NCBI RefSeq assembly: GCF_025961315.1
Contig: NZ_JAOQNK010000001.1
Span: 3,410,001-3,474,000, forward strand
Length of the DNA: 64,000 nucleotides
Direction of reading: 5' to 3'
Origin: Sphingobacterium kitahiroshimense
GTDB taxonomy: Bacteria > Bacteroidota > Bacteroidia > Sphingobacteriales > Sphingobacteriaceae
Below are positions 1-9,751 of this stretch, piece after piece. Made by a program: the position numbers and the translations under genes. Position 1 is the stretch's first letter, and every line of letters starts with the position of its first letter. The notes under the pieces were generated by a model, which had not been told where the DNA came from, ran no database searches, and was given only the letters and a program-made list of their open reading frames with translations.

Positions 1-765
1 GGAATTTTAAATGTTACTCCGGACTCCTTTTTTGATGGTGGGCAAAATAATAAGAATATTGAACAAATACTGATCAAGACTCAGGCCCTTTTAGATGCTG
101 GAGCCGACATCATTGATATCGGTGCATATTCCTCTCGACCTGGAGCCACGTTAATTACTTCACAGGAGGAACTAGATCGAGCACTACCTGCTGTCCACGC
201 TATTTCAAACACATTTCCTGATGCGATACTTTCAATAGATACATTCCGTGCCGATGTTGCTGCGGCCTGCGTACATGCCGGCGTACATATGATCAATGAC
301 GTCTCCGGAGGTACAATTGATCCGGAAATGTTCCCGACAGTTGCAAAATTGCAAGTGCCTTATATCTTGATGCACATGCGTGGCATTCCCGAAAATATGC
401 AACAATTAACTGCCTATCAGGATATCGTCACAGATGTCGCTACATTTTTTGGTGAGAAGATTGCTACATTAAGAAAATTGGGCGTCAAAGATATTATACT
501 GGATCCGGGTTATGGTTTTGCAAAAACAATTGAACAAAACTACGAGTTGCTATATCGGGTAGATGAACTTCACTATTATGGGCTTCCTATACTTGGTGGT
601 ATATCCCGAAAGTCAATGATCTATAAAAAACTTGGTCTAACTCCACAAGAAGCGCTAAATGGAACAACAGTTCTCAATACACTTCTCCTGACTAAGGGTG
701 TACAGTTACTTCGTGTGCATGATGTAAACGAAGCCAAACAGATTGTCGATCTATTATTTCAATAG
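1..765 (+). CDS. folP: Dihydropteroate synthase, 5' end outside window
   Basis: The frame is open from base 1 and ends at a TAG at 763-765, so only the start codon and a few residues are missing. The product condenses 6-hydroxymethyl-dihydropterin pyrophosphate with p-aminobenzoate in cytoplasmic folate synthesis and is the sulfonamide target. The first visible residues, GILNVTPDSFFDGG, are the family's signature 1. IDIGAYSSRPGA follows as signature 2, then the SIDTFR strand, the INDVSGG strand and a C-terminal GGISRKSMI segment. Translation from the first in-frame Met at 289 would lose the pterin-binding N-terminal part, so that start is wrong. The gene converges on murF, with a shared hairpin terminator between them. 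Confidence 0.95.
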   Translation, partial: GILNVTPDSFFDGGQNNKNIEQILIKTQALLDAGADIIDIGAYSSRPGATLITSQEELDRALPAVHAISNTFPDAILSIDTFRADVAAACVHAGVHMINDVSGGTIDPEMFPTVAKLQVPYILMHMRGIPENMQQLTAYQDIVTDVATFFGEKIATLRKLGVKDIILDPGYGFAKTIEQNYELLYRVDELHYYGLPILGGISRKSMIYKKLGLTPQEALNGTTVLNTLLLTKGVQLLRVHDVNEAKQIVDLLFQ

Positions 766-782
766 TAAATTGATTAGAAAAT

Positions 783-808
783 AAAAAGGAGCCGATCAGC
801 TCCTTTTT
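783..808. terminator. Bidirectional terminator between folP and murF
   Basis: A perfect 10-bp stem (783-792 with 799-808) encloses the loop CGATCA. It is A-rich on the left and T-rich on the right, so it can serve both converging genes. Confidence 0.8.
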
Positions 809-832
809 ATTTTCTAATATCTTTTCAAAAAT

Positions 833-2134
833 CTATAAAACATCCATCAGCTTTTCAAAAGCCATTCCACGGGATGCTTTCAGTAATATTGTTGCATGCG
901 AAATCGGATTGCTCAATAAAGCGGCTTTCGCATCACTTGTTGTTTCGAAAAATTCTCCACCTACATCTTGATGCTCATAAAATGCTTTACCGACAAAGAT
1001 CAAACGCGCTCCAGAAATGGTTTTCGCTAGTTCCACCACTTTTTTATGCTCATAAGAAGATTCTTCACCTAATTCAAACATATCTCCCAGTATAACAACT
1101 TTATGAGTAGCCTCAATGATACGCATATTTGTTAATGCCGCTTCCATACTCGTTGCATTAGCATTATAATAATCACAGATCACTGTATTACGATCTGTCT
1201 TTGTTATCTGAGAACGGTTATTTGTTGGTTTATATTCTGAAATAGCGTTATTAATAAGGGTAAGAGGCACATGAAAATAATGTCCAAGAGCTATCGCTGC
1301 CAAAAAATTCTCCGTATTATAAGAACCTGCTAACTGCGTATCGGCATGAAAGATCTCTTCAGATTGTTGAAGATGCCATTCAATCTGTAATAATGGATCT
1401 GCTTTAATCAGCCTTCCAATAATAGCATTTGACTCGGAAAAACCATATTTAACTACTTTATTAATATGCCGTTGCTCTGCCATTTCTTTAAGAAAAGGAT
1501 TATCTCCCTGTAAAAATAACGTTCCTTGATTAGCTTCCAACCAGTCATAGAGTTCACCTTTTGTTTTCTTTACCCCTTCAAAGGAACCAAATCCCTCTAA
1601 GTGTGCTTTACCTACATTTGAAATCAGACCATGAGTGGGTTCGGCAATCCTGCATAAAAAATCAATTTCACCAATATGATTAGCTCCCATTTCGATGATT
1701 GCAATTTCAATATCATCGTCTATCGCCAACAAAGTCAATGGAACACCAATATGATTATTTAAATTTCCTTTTGTAGCATAAGTTTTATATTTTTTGGACA
1801 GAACGGCATGCAGCAACTCTTTCGTCGTTGTCTTACCATTAGTGCCCGTTACACCAATAAAAGGAATATTCAATTGTTTACGATGAACATGTGCTAACGC
1901 TTGGAGAGTTTCTAAAGCATCTTCTACAAGTATAAATCGATCATCTTTTTTATATTTCTCTTCGTCAATGACGACATAAGCGGCACCCGAAATCAAGGCT
2001 TGCTCCGCAAATTCATTTCCATTGAAATTTGATCCCTTTAAAGCAAAAAAAATCGAATCAGGTAGAATATTTCGTGTATCCGTGGATACACTGGGGTGTT
2101 GTTTGAATAAGTTATACAGTGCTTGCAGTTCCAT
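833..2134 (-). CDS. murF: UDP-N-acetylmuramoyl-tripeptide--D-alanyl-D-alanine ligase
   Basis: This cytoplasmic Mur ligase adds D-Ala-D-Ala to UDP-MurNAc-tripeptide, the last soluble step of peptidoglycan precursor synthesis. The 433 residues match the usual family length. The N-terminal part carries the STDTR...FFALKG substrate-binding pattern. The ATP-binding P-loop GVTGTNGKTTTK lies at about residues 94-105, and the central domain has the EMGANHIGEI motif. A C-terminal ligase domain follows with YNANATSMEAAL. The ATG at 2132-2134 is the only start that keeps the N-terminal domain whole. A TATATTTG element lies 47 bases upstream. The gene stands alone here, not in a dcw cluster. Confidence 0.95.
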   Translation of the reverse strand: MELQALYNLFKQHPSVSTDTRNILPDSIFFALKGSNFNGNEFAEQALISGAAYVVIDEEKYKKDDRFILVEDALETLQALAHVHRKQLNIPFIGVTGTNGKTTTKELLHAVLSKKYKTYATKGNLNNHIGVPLTLLAIDDDIEIAIIEMGANHIGEIDFLCRIAEPTHGLISNVGKAHLEGFGSFEGVKKTKGELYDWLEANQGTLFLQGDNPFLKEMAEQRHINKVVKYGFSESNAIIGRLIKADPLLQIEWHLQQSEEIFHADTQLAGSYNTENFLAAIALGHYFHVPLTLINNAISEYKPTNNRSQITKTDRNTVICDYYNANATSMEAALTNMRIIEATHKVVILGDMFELGEESSYEHKKVVELAKTISGARLIFVGKAFYEHQDVGGEFFETTSDAKAALLSNPISHATILLKASRGMAFEKLMDVL

Positions 2135-2730
2135 TCTTAAAAACTTTTACTTGATTACCTCAATAGTAGCAATCATCAAACAAATATAATAATTTAGAGT
2201 TCTATAAATAAGCACAAAAATTTCAAATAATCCTTAATCCCAATCAACGTAGGCTATTGAGCTAATTGCAGCATAAACATGCGCATACTCAAAAGATGGA
2301 GATCCAAATAATTACATATATGAGTATTGTGGGACTATTTTGGAAATTAATGGGAATGTCAACTGATTCCTTATAATTTATGCTGATATAACAGTGAAAA
2401 TGAGGATGTACGAAATGATCCAGATGGATTGACACAATTATAGTACGCAACCGTAAGACAACAGCTGATCATGCTTCCTGTTTTTACCATTAGGCACAAA
2501 ATGCTGGTATAAATCTAATCAATCTCTGAAAACGTTTGCGTAAAAATAAGATGCTGATTTTGCTCTACCTATTATTATAAGCATTAACTTTAAAATATAT
2601 CTATTATAATTCTTCGACACATACAGCACTGATCCAGTTGCATAAAGATGATCATATAGATTCATAAAGTTACAGTAACAACAAACTTATATTTCTATTA
2701 TCAAAATAGAAAGAATAGAGTAAACCAAAT
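2135..2730. other. Intergenic region, about 600 bp
   Basis: Divergent upstream region of murF and the MFS transporter. Apart from the murF -7 element near 2181 there is no coding frame, strong hairpin or repeat that I can support. Confidence 0.6.
2181..2188 (-). promoter_or_regulatory. Putative -7 element for murF
   Basis: Read leftward, TATATTTG fits the Bacteroidota TAnnTTTG consensus. It would give a leader of about 40 bases. No TTG lies at the usual 19-21 spacing, so support is partial. Confidence 0.45.
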
Positions 2731-4167
2731 ATGAACAATAATAAACCAACAAAGTACCGCTGGAGTGTTTGTGCTCTCCTATTTTTTGCCACCACTATAA
2801 ATTATTTAGATAGACAAGTCTTATCCTTAACATGGAAAGATTTTATAAGCCCTGAATTTCATTGGACAAACAATGACTACGGTAATATAACAGCACTTTT
2901 CTCAATCTTTTATGCCGTAAGTATGCTCTTTGCAGGTCGGTTTGTCGATTGGATGGATACAAAAAAAGGCTTTCTTTGGGCGATCGGCATTTGGTCAGTT
3001 GGTGCTATTATTCATGCTTTTTGTGGTATCGCTACTGCGGGCCAGTTAACAGGTAACTGGTTTCTAAATTTTGAGGAGTCTAAAGCAGTAATTGGAACAA
3101 TTAATGATGTCGGTTTAGTAATCAGTACGAGTGTTACCCTATTTATTTTTGCCCGCTTTGTATTAGCAATAGGTGAAGCTGGAAACTTTCCTGCCGCCAT
3201 AAAGGCAACTGCAGAGTACTTTCCAAAAAAGGACCGGGCTTTAGCGACCAGTATATTTAATGCCGGTGCGACTATTGGTGCACTGGTGGCTCCCATCACG
3301 ATCCCAACCATTGCAAAGTATTATGGATGGGAAATGTCTTTTATTATTATTGGTGCTTTGGGTTTTGTATGGATGGGATTTTGGGTATTCATGTACAAAA
3401 AACCAGAAGAGCACCCTAAGGTTAATGAAAGTGAGCTGCGCTATATTCTACAGGATTCAGCTCATCATACCGAAGAACAAAAATCTAATGAGAAATTAAA
3501 AGTATCTTTTTTGGAGTGTTTTAAACATAGACAAACTTGGGCTTTTGCCTTTGGAAAATTTATGACAGACGGTGTCTGGTGGTTTTTCCTATTTTGGATG
3601 CCTGCCTATTTAAGTGCTGTTTATAATATAAAATCATCTGATACAGAAGGACAATTAGCAATTTTTGTTTTATACATCATTACTTTATTCTCAATCTACG
3701 GAGGTTATCTTCCGACCCTATTTGTCGAAAAAAAGGGCATGAATCCGTATGAAGGTCGAATGAAAGCGATGTTAATTTTCGCATTTATTCCTTTGATCGT
3801 TTTATTTGCACAGCCCTTAGGTTATATCTCCTATTGGGTTCCTGTCATTTTTATTGGAATTGCTGGTGCTGCACACCAATCCTGGTCTGCAAATATCTTT
3901 TCTACTGTTGGAGACATGTTTCCGAAAAAAGCTATTGCCACTATTACCGGTATCGGAGGATTAGCAGGAGGCTTAGGAGCCTTTATTATTAATAAAATAT
4001 CAGGTGTTCTTTTTGACTATGCTAAAGAAACTCAACTGAAATTCATGGGATTTGAAGGTGAACCAGCTGGATATTTCATTATCTTCTCATTTTGTGCGGT
4101 CGCTTATCTTATTGCGTGGGCAGGAATGAAAGCATTAGTTCCTAAAATGAAAATTGTAGAATTATAA
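2731..4167 (+). CDS. MFS transporter, ACS (ExuT-like) family
   Basis: This is a 478-residue inner-membrane carrier with about 12 hydrophobic helices. Near the N-terminus, NYLDRQVLS matches the pattern of the anion:cation symporter branch of the major facilitator superfamily, whose members import hexuronates, galactonate and similar organic acids. Further family marks are ARFVLAIGEAGNFPAAIKA in helices 4-5 and a charged central cytoplasmic loop (KKPEEHPKVNESEL). The start ATG is preceded only by A/T-rich sequence. No sugar-acid dehydratase or isomerase is adjacent, so the substrate cannot be named. A strong hairpin terminator follows. Confidence 0.85.
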   Translation: MNNNKPTKYRWSVCALLFFATTINYLDRQVLSLTWKDFISPEFHWTNNDYGNITALFSIFYAVSMLFAGRFVDWMDTKKGFLWAIGIWSVGAIIHAFCGIATAGQLTGNWFLNFEESKAVIGTINDVGLVISTSVTLFIFARFVLAIGEAGNFPAAIKATAEYFPKKDRALATSIFNAGATIGALVAPITIPTIAKYYGWEMSFIIIGALGFVWMGFWVFMYKKPEEHPKVNESELRYILQDSAHHTEEQKSNEKLKVSFLECFKHRQTWAFAFGKFMTDGVWWFFLFWMPAYLSAVYNIKSSDTEGQLAIFVLYIITLFSIYGGYLPTLFVEKKGMNPYEGRMKAMLIFAFIPLIVLFAQPLGYISYWVPVIFIGIAGAAHQSWSANIFSTVGDMFPKKAIATITGIGGLAGGLGAFIINKISGVLFDYAKETQLKFMGFEGEPAGYFIIFSFCAVAYLIAWAGMKALVPKMKIVEL

Positions 4168-4234
4168 CAAATAACACAAACAGTGGAATCAACCTTGAGA
4201 GATACTCCGTAAATTCAATATTAGCATATTATTT

Positions 4235-4269
4235 ACAGGAGGGATAGAATATCCCTCCTGTATTTTTTT
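4235..4269 (+). terminator. Rho-independent terminator after the MFS gene
   Basis: A perfect 12-bp stem (4235-4246 with 4250-4261) with a GAA loop is followed by a run of T. Confidence 0.9.
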
Positions 4270-4471
4270 CAATCTGAAATAAGTCTACCAACACGAACTC
4301 CCTACATATCTTAAATTGACCATGTATCAAGCACACATCAGCTCATTAATTTTCTCTCAAAATAGCAGCAAGCCATCTTATATTTACCCTAACTTATATT
4401 TAATAGCGAGATAGAATAGTGAGATTATCCGAATACTGTTGTAAACAGGTATCATCTGAGTGATGATATTG

Positions 4472-4506
4472 CAAAAAAAAACCGCAAGTATTTTCATACT
4501 TACGGT
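4472..4506 (-). terminator. Terminator of the TonB-dependent receptor gene
   Basis: Read leftward, a stem of about 10 bp with one internal mismatch (4481-4490 with 4497-4506) is followed by a run of nine T. It lies just past the receptor stop codon. Confidence 0.8.
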
Positions 4507-4537
4507 CAACATATTACATAAACATTGAAACTATCTA

Positions 4538-6943
4538 TTATTGGGCACGCTGTTTTTCTTCATTATCTGTGCTCTTCTTCTTACTCACATTTTTCAAATT
4601 TCCAAACTTATAAGAGTAGGTTAAACGTGCCACTCTTCGGTCCTGATTCTGTCGAATCTTTGTATTGAAAGATGAGAAATTCGTTGATAGGTTTTGATTA
4701 CTTGTATTAAAGACATCGGAGACTGCGAGTTTAAGCGAACTTCTTTTGTCTTTAAAGTTTTTAGTAAAGCCAATTTGTGCATCCCAACGACTTTCCAATT
4801 TATAAATGTTATAAGTAAAAGGTGAAAAGTAGCGTAGATTCATCTCTGCAGACAATGAAGGTGACAGCTTAAATGTACTCATTGAATTCACCTGAAAAAG
4901 GAAACTTGAATTGTTAACCACCGCTCCTGCAATAGCTCCATCAAAATTCATATATACAGCCGTGATATTGTTGTAGGAAGACCAGAACTTTGCAATCTGA
5001 ACTGGCATACTTAAATTCAAAAATGCCGAATTATTTTTCCCTAGATTTTCACGCGTTACCCAAGTTGTTTTCTTAATTGAATCTTGGCCCATACTTTCCA
5101 CGATAGCATCGGTCTGCGCATTGTAACCTAATGTAACCGTATATTTCTTATATAAAGTATAATTCAAATTCAACTCATTTGCATACTGTGGATTTAAGTA
5201 AGGATTACCACGCTCAGAAGTGTACTTATCGATAAAGTAATCAAAAGGATTAAGTTGACGATAATTAGGTCTTGTGATTTTACGTGAATATCCCAAAGAG
5301 AAAATATGGTTTTCATGCGCATCGTAACTCAAATTAGCTGATGGGAATAGATCAAAGTAATTACGTTTAACCTGTTTATTTTCTGTAATGGAGTGTCCAT
5401 CAGACAGGGTATATTCCCCTCTTAAACCGGCCTTAATACCCCATTTACCGATCTGGTTATCATAATCAAAGTAACCTGCGGCAATTTGCTCTTTATAAAC
5501 AAAATGATTTGATCTATTGACGATATTTGTCCAGACATTATCCAGTTGCTCTTCAAACAGAAGATTATTATCAGATTTCACATTTGAATACTTCACGCCG
5601 GTTTCTATATTCGAGGTTTTATTCAGCGGTTGATTATAATCCAGTTTTGCGACGTATATATCAATTCCTATTGGCATCTCACTTCGCAATAGTTCTGGAT
5701 CACGTATCAATTGATCGTTTTGATTAAACAATCTATTATCATAATCAGCCTTTTTACTATTTTTGAATTTACTCCAATCTAAATCCAGTACCAATTTTTT
5801 ACCTGTCGAGTCGATCTTAAACTCATTATTGAAATTAAGTGAATAACGATTAAAACCCTCTTTGAACTGTGTCATAGAGATCAACGTCGAATCAATTGTC
5901 GTTAAAGGTCCAATGAGAGATTTACTATCGTTATCATTAAGCTCCACATTATTGCTTCCGTTAAATTGTAAAGACATCACATTCCGATCGGAAGTTTTCT
6001 GCTCTATGCCAAATTTGTATGTATGCGTACGATCTTTAATATGCAGATTTGATTTTTGATCAAATAAAGTCTCGATGCCGTCATTAGAAATGATACGCTC
6101 TATATTTAGTCTGTTGACATATTTATCATCACTATAAGAATAAGATCCAAAATAGGTTGTATTATTCTTTTTGTAATTTAAAGATAAGGCCGAATTACCT
6201 CTAAACTTCTGTCCTAATCCTGCTGTGGCAGAGAAATTACCATTAAATCCCTCCATCTTATTTTTTTTCATCACGATATTGATCGTTCCCACAGCACCTT
6301 CTGCATCGTCCCTCGCACTACGTGATTTGATTACTTCAACAGATTTGATCTGATTTCCATCAGTACTTTTCAAAAGCGTAGTCAATTGTTCTCCAGTCAT
6401 ATAAGTTTGTCGGCCGTCGATAGTAACCTTTACTCCAGACTGCCCCATTAACTGCAGATTATTGTCGTTGTCCAAACTAACTCCAGGAGCGCGCTGTACG
6501 ATATCGAGTCCATTATTACCCGCAGCTAAAGGCGAATTCTCGACATTTAAAATCAATTTCCCTTGTTTATTTTCGACTAATGGCCTCTTGCCTTCGATCG
6601 TCACCTCAGCTAAGGCATTTGTACTGGGACTCAATTTCAAATCTGCAAGCTGTTGCTGTGTTTTATTAAAAGCAATAACTGCAGATCGGGATACACTGTA
6701 CCCGATCATTCTTGCTTCCACATAATAAGATCCTGCAGCAACATTTTCAAAAGCATATTGCCCATCTTCTTTCGTAATTGCTGTTTTTAAGATAATATCA
6801 TTAGTACTATTGATCAGATAGGCTGTAACTGCGCCCATAGGTTCATTTTTTTCATTTACGATCTTACCCGATATTCCAATAGCAGCCCAAAGCAGTTGGC
6901 TACTGATTGCAAATAAGATTGTTAATATTAGTTTCATTTTCAT
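4538..6943 (-). CDS. TonB-dependent outer-membrane receptor, OMP beta-barrel type
   Basis: The protein has 801 residues. A Sec signal peptide (hydrophobic to about residue 20, ending near LWAAIG) precedes a carboxypeptidase-regulatory-like beta-sandwich at about 24-110. A plug domain at about 115-230 contains the LMGQSGVKVTIDGRQTYMTG region, and a C-terminal beta barrel ends in aromatic-rich strands (ARLTYSYKFG). This is the architecture of Bacteroidota TonB-linked receptors that lack a SusD partner, and none is adjacent here. Such proteins import substrates across the outer membrane with energy from TonB-ExbBD. No cargo can be inferred. The last few residues are hydrophilic (NEEKQRAQ), an unusual end for a barrel protein. 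Confidence 0.85.
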   Translation of the reverse strand: MKMKLILTILFAISSQLLWAAIGISGKIVNEKNEPMGAVTAYLINSTNDIILKTAITKEDGQYAFENVAAGSYYVEARMIGYSVSRSAVIAFNKTQQQLADLKLSPSTNALAEVTIEGKRPLVENKQGKLILNVENSPLAAGNNGLDIVQRAPGVSLDNDNNLQLMGQSGVKVTIDGRQTYMTGEQLTTLLKSTDGNQIKSVEVIKSRSARDDAEGAVGTINIVMKKNKMEGFNGNFSATAGLGQKFRGNSALSLNYKKNNTTYFGSYSYSDDKYVNRLNIERIISNDGIETLFDQKSNLHIKDRTHTYKFGIEQKTSDRNVMSLQFNGSNNVELNDNDSKSLIGPLTTIDSTLISMTQFKEGFNRYSLNFNNEFKIDSTGKKLVLDLDWSKFKNSKKADYDNRLFNQNDQLIRDPELLRSEMPIGIDIYVAKLDYNQPLNKTSNIETGVKYSNVKSDNNLLFEEQLDNVWTNIVNRSNHFVYKEQIAAGYFDYDNQIGKWGIKAGLRGEYTLSDGHSITENKQVKRNYFDLFPSANLSYDAHENHIFSLGYSRKITRPNYRQLNPFDYFIDKYTSERGNPYLNPQYANELNLNYTLYKKYTVTLGYNAQTDAIVESMGQDSIKKTTWVTRENLGKNNSAFLNLSMPVQIAKFWSSYNNITAVYMNFDGAIAGAVVNNSSFLFQVNSMSTFKLSPSLSAEMNLRYFSPFTYNIYKLESRWDAQIGFTKNFKDKRSSLKLAVSDVFNTSNQNLSTNFSSFNTKIRQNQDRRVARLTYSYKFGNLKNVSKKKSTDNEEKQRAQ

Positions 6944-7029
6944 TGTATTGTTTAGGTTGTTATATTCAAAATAGGTGTAATGAATAATTAGTATGCGGTT
7001 ATCGTATAATGTTACAGTTTGCGAGTTTT

Positions 7030-7063
7030 ATTAAAATAATAGGTGCTTAGCACCTATTATTTA
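7030..7063 (-). terminator. Hairpin at the 3' end of the PspC gene
   Basis: A perfect 12-bp stem (7035-7046 with 7050-7061) with a TTA loop reaches the stop codon of the leftward gene. A short T-rich tract follows on the minus strand. Confidence 0.65.
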
Positions 7064-8749
7064 TTTTTTCTTTCCTTTTGTTTCAACCACCACACCAGTA
7101 GGAGAAATACTGATAATGGTATCTTTTCTGATAACTGCTGTGTCTACAGTTATCACATTTTCGTCCGTCACATCATCCGATTCAGTTTCAGGTTCAGATT
7201 TTTCAGGAAGAGCACATTTCAAACCCAAATTTGTCATCACCCATTCCGTTTCTTTGATATCATGATTTTCATAACGATCATAGCATTCCCAGTAAGATAT
7301 ATCGGCATAATTGCGCTCTAAATCCCTGTTCAGCATTACTTTTGCACCAACAGGAAGGTAGATCGTAACATTCACTTTTTGATCTCTATATAATTCTTTC
7401 TCACCTAATTTAAAGTGGCTATCAAAAATAATGTTCGCGCTATCCTGAACGGCTTTATAATTGATTGCAGACGCACGTTTAGTTGCCAAATTATAATTAG
7501 CTCCTTTTGCCGAATACTCATATTTGATATAAGGCATTTGCGTTGAATCTACCCTTTCAAATCGAATTCGGATATCATCCTGAAGATATTCGGATAAGTT
7601 AGTACCTCTGATTTTTAGATTTGAACGGCCGTGATCTCCATTTATTTTGATGACACGAACATCACGGGCATTGATACGATAGATAGATCTTGGAGCCAAA
7701 GGTTTTTCTTCTACGATCATACTTTCTTCTCTAAAATCTTTAGCCACCGAACCTGCATAATAAATAATGCTACCTAAAGAAATTAACCAGACTAGAAATA
7801 AAGAAGTCGTTAAGTAATTATTCATCGGCTTGCGGTCAAACAACAAGCGAATAATGAGGTAAAATAAACCTGCAAATGGAATTGCAATTGCCAAGAATGC
7901 TGCCGTTAATGCCCATGGAGCCTGCTGAGGATCGATCAAATTTAACGGTTCAATAATCCCTCGGTCCGTTACGCCTGCTATACCCAAGCTAAAAAAGATC
8001 AAGGCAATTAACAGCGATATTAAGCTTAAGCCTATTGAAAAAGCAACGATCAGACCGATCACTTTTGCAAAGATTTTAATGATCTCTCCAAATGCTGTTC
8101 CAGCATTTTCTACACCTCTATTGAATGTGTTGCCGGCACCAGAGAAATTCTCTTTTAGACCGCTCAATTCCTCTTCAAAACTTCGTTTAAAATTCTGGAT
8201 ATTAGGCGACTCTCCGCGCATTTCCATACGATCTGCTCTGGTAATTGCGATTGGCATTACAATCCACAAGATAATATACACCAGAAATCCTGAACCGAAG
8301 ATTACAACGAATAACACAAATAAAAGTCTAATCCATCGAGCCTCTATGCCAAAATAATGTCCCAGACCACTACACACACCACTGATTACCTTATCTTCTG
8401 GATCACGCATCAACTTTTTACCCGTACGAAAAGTGCTGTATGCCTGATTTGTTTTTTGATCTGAATACTGTTGATCCGTATCGTTGATCTCAAAATCACT
8501 CACACTTCCCATCTGTGCGATGACGGCATTGACATCATCCATATTCAGTACTTCTTTGATTCCAAGTTGAATCTTCTCTGTAAACATCTCTGCAATACGA
8601 TTTTCGATATCTTCCAAAATCTCTTTGCTGTCTTCCGAACTTCCGAAATGCTTTTTAATATCAATCATATAATTGCGCAACACATCATATGCGTCCTCTT
8701 CTATATGAAAAACGATACTATTTATATTGATAATTATAGTCTTGTTCAT
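7061..8749 (-). CDS. PspC-domain membrane protein
   Basis: The 562-residue product has an N-terminal soluble part (about 1-105) seen in Bacteroidota PspC proteins. A PspC domain lies at about 110-170, with RDPEDKVISGVCSGLGHYFGI followed by a membrane segment. Four more hydrophobic helices span about 230-340. The C-terminal part is extracytoplasmic, with a short charged tail. PspC domains take part in envelope-stress signalling; what this long version does is unknown. The gene starts 12 bases downstream of the padR-type regulator and surely shares its transcript. Such PadR-PspC pairs usually mean that the regulator controls its own operon. Confidence 0.8.
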   Translation of the reverse strand: MNKTIIININSIVFHIEEDAYDVLRNYMIDIKKHFGSSEDSKEILEDIENRIAEMFTEKIQLGIKEVLNMDDVNAVIAQMGSVSDFEINDTDQQYSDQKTNQAYSTFRTGKKLMRDPEDKVISGVCSGLGHYFGIEARWIRLLFVLFVVIFGSGFLVYIILWIVMPIAITRADRMEMRGESPNIQNFKRSFEEELSGLKENFSGAGNTFNRGVENAGTAFGEIIKIFAKVIGLIVAFSIGLSLISLLIALIFFSLGIAGVTDRGIIEPLNLIDPQQAPWALTAAFLAIAIPFAGLFYLIIRLLFDRKPMNNYLTTSLFLVWLISLGSIIYYAGSVAKDFREESMIVEEKPLAPRSIYRINARDVRVIKINGDHGRSNLKIRGTNLSEYLQDDIRIRFERVDSTQMPYIKYEYSAKGANYNLATKRASAINYKAVQDSANIIFDSHFKLGEKELYRDQKVNVTIYLPVGAKVMLNRDLERNYADISYWECYDRYENHDIKETEWVMTNLGLKCALPEKSEPETESDDVTDENVITVDTAVIRKDTIISISPTGVVVETKGKKK

Positions 8750-8761
8750 GGTATTTATAGG

Positions 8762-9115
8762 TTATATTGATTTGTCAATTGTATTAATTCTGTCCGCTAG
8801 AGATGTCTCCACTGCAAAAACCAGTTCTTTCCATGTAACATCCAATCGCTCAAGAACCTGTATTCCTTCTGCTGTGATTTCATAATATTTACGTGGAGGT
8901 CCAGAAGTTGATTCCTTCCATATATAACTCAGCAAACCGTTATTTTTAAGCCTAGTCAACAAAGGATATAAAGTTCCCTCTACAACCAAGAGCTGTGCTT
9001 TTTTCAGTTCGCTGATGATATCCGACGCATATATTTCCCCTCGGGAAATAATAGAAAGAATACAATATTCCAGTATTCCTTTCCGCATCTGTATTTGTGT
9101 ATTTTCAGCTATCAT
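8762..9115 (-). CDS. PadR-family transcriptional regulator
   Basis: A 117-residue winged-helix protein with the PadR pattern: MRKGILEYCILSIISRGEIYASDI, then LLVVEGTLYPLLTRLKNNGLLSY as recognition helix and wing, then GPPRKYYEITAEG. It is the first gene of a two-gene operon with the PspC protein. A perfect dyad lies 29-49 bases upstream of the ATG and overlaps the promoter's -33 region, which points to autorepression. The ATG lies only 8 bases from the -7 element, so the mRNA may be almost leaderless. The next Met (residue 10) would remove conserved N-terminal residues. Confidence 0.88.
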   Translation of the reverse strand: MIAENTQIQMRKGILEYCILSIISRGEIYASDIISELKKAQLLVVEGTLYPLLTRLKNNGLLSYIWKESTSGPPRKYYEITAEGIQVLERLDVTWKELVFAVETSLADRINTIDKSI

Positions 9116-9122
9116 AACAATA

Positions 9123-9154
9123 CAAAGATATATGTTTTATTATGTACTATGCAA
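9123..9154 (-). promoter_or_regulatory. Promoter of the padR-pspC operon
   Basis: Read leftward, TTG (9152-9154), 21 bases, then TATCTTTG (9123-9130) matches the Bacteroidota sigma-A promoter pattern. Expected transcription start is near 9116-9119, almost at the start codon. Confidence 0.75.
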
Positions 9155-9164
9155 TACATAGTAC
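9144..9164. promoter_or_regulatory. Putative PadR operator
   Basis: A perfect inverted repeat: GTACTATG, a 5-base spacer (CAATA), then CATAGTAC. The spacer and left arm cover the -33 element of the operon promoter, so binding of the dimeric PadR regulator would block transcription. Known PadR operators are dyads with ATGT/ACAT cores, and the flanks here (TATGTAC/GTACTATA) are similar. Confidence 0.65.
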
Positions 9165-9295
9165 TATATAAATTTCAAAAATAAAATTAAAACGCTGTAA
9201 ATCAGATAAATAATTTTTATATACGTCTAAATACATTATTTCACTTTTCTTATATTTATCACTATTTTAGCACGAAAATTGATTATAAGGAGTGC

Positions 9296-9679
9296 ATGAT
9301 AAGATTATTATTAGATTATAAGTGGGTAATGCTTTGGGCTGTAGTGGTTATAGCACTGTGTTGTATGCCAGGACAAAGTTTTGAGAAAGTTCCTTCCTAT
9401 CCGGGGATGGATAAGCTCGTTCACGCAGGTATGTTTTTCGTATTTTGTACGTTAATTTATAATGGTGTATTGGTTCAGTTCAAAGGTCGCCCTACAAAAT
9501 GGCTTCCCGTTATTGTTGTAAGTATTTTAGGTATCCTTTTCGCCTTACTGACTGAAGCATTGCAATTGTATATATTCACCTATAGATCTGGTGATTGGTG
9601 GGATCTCTTCGCAGATAGTGTAGGCATTGGTATGTCGGGTTTTGCTTACTTGCTTTTTTACGTGAGACGTAAAAAGTAA
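9296..9679 (+). CDS. VanZ-like membrane protein
   Basis: A 127-residue protein with three or four hydrophobic helices. It carries the VanZ-like features MDKLVHAGMFFVFCTLIY and LLTEALQLYIFTYRSGDWWDLFADSVGIGMSG. The family is named after a teicoplanin-resistance protein, but most members are housekeeping membrane proteins of unknown function. AAGGAG sits only 3 bases before the ATG, too close for a normal Shine-Dalgarno site, so I do not read it as the start determinant. The gene converges on comF without a clear terminator between them. Confidence 0.75.
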   Translation: MIRLLLDYKWVMLWAVVVIALCCMPGQSFEKVPSYPGMDKLVHAGMFFVFCTLIYNGVLVQFKGRPTKWLPVIVVSILGILFALLTEALQLYIFTYRSGDWWDLFADSVGIGMSGFAYLLFYVRRKK

Positions 9680-9751
9680 CAGATCAAATATTTAACATTC
9701 TAGATCAAATACTGCTTAGAACTTAACGGCGAAGTAGTTGTCTGAGATATG

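Larger units (their letters stand above)
4168..4537. other. Intergenic region between converging genes
   Basis: This stretch holds the MFS terminator at its left end and the TonB-receptor terminator at its right end. Between them (about 4270-4470) I see nothing coding. Confidence 0.6.
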
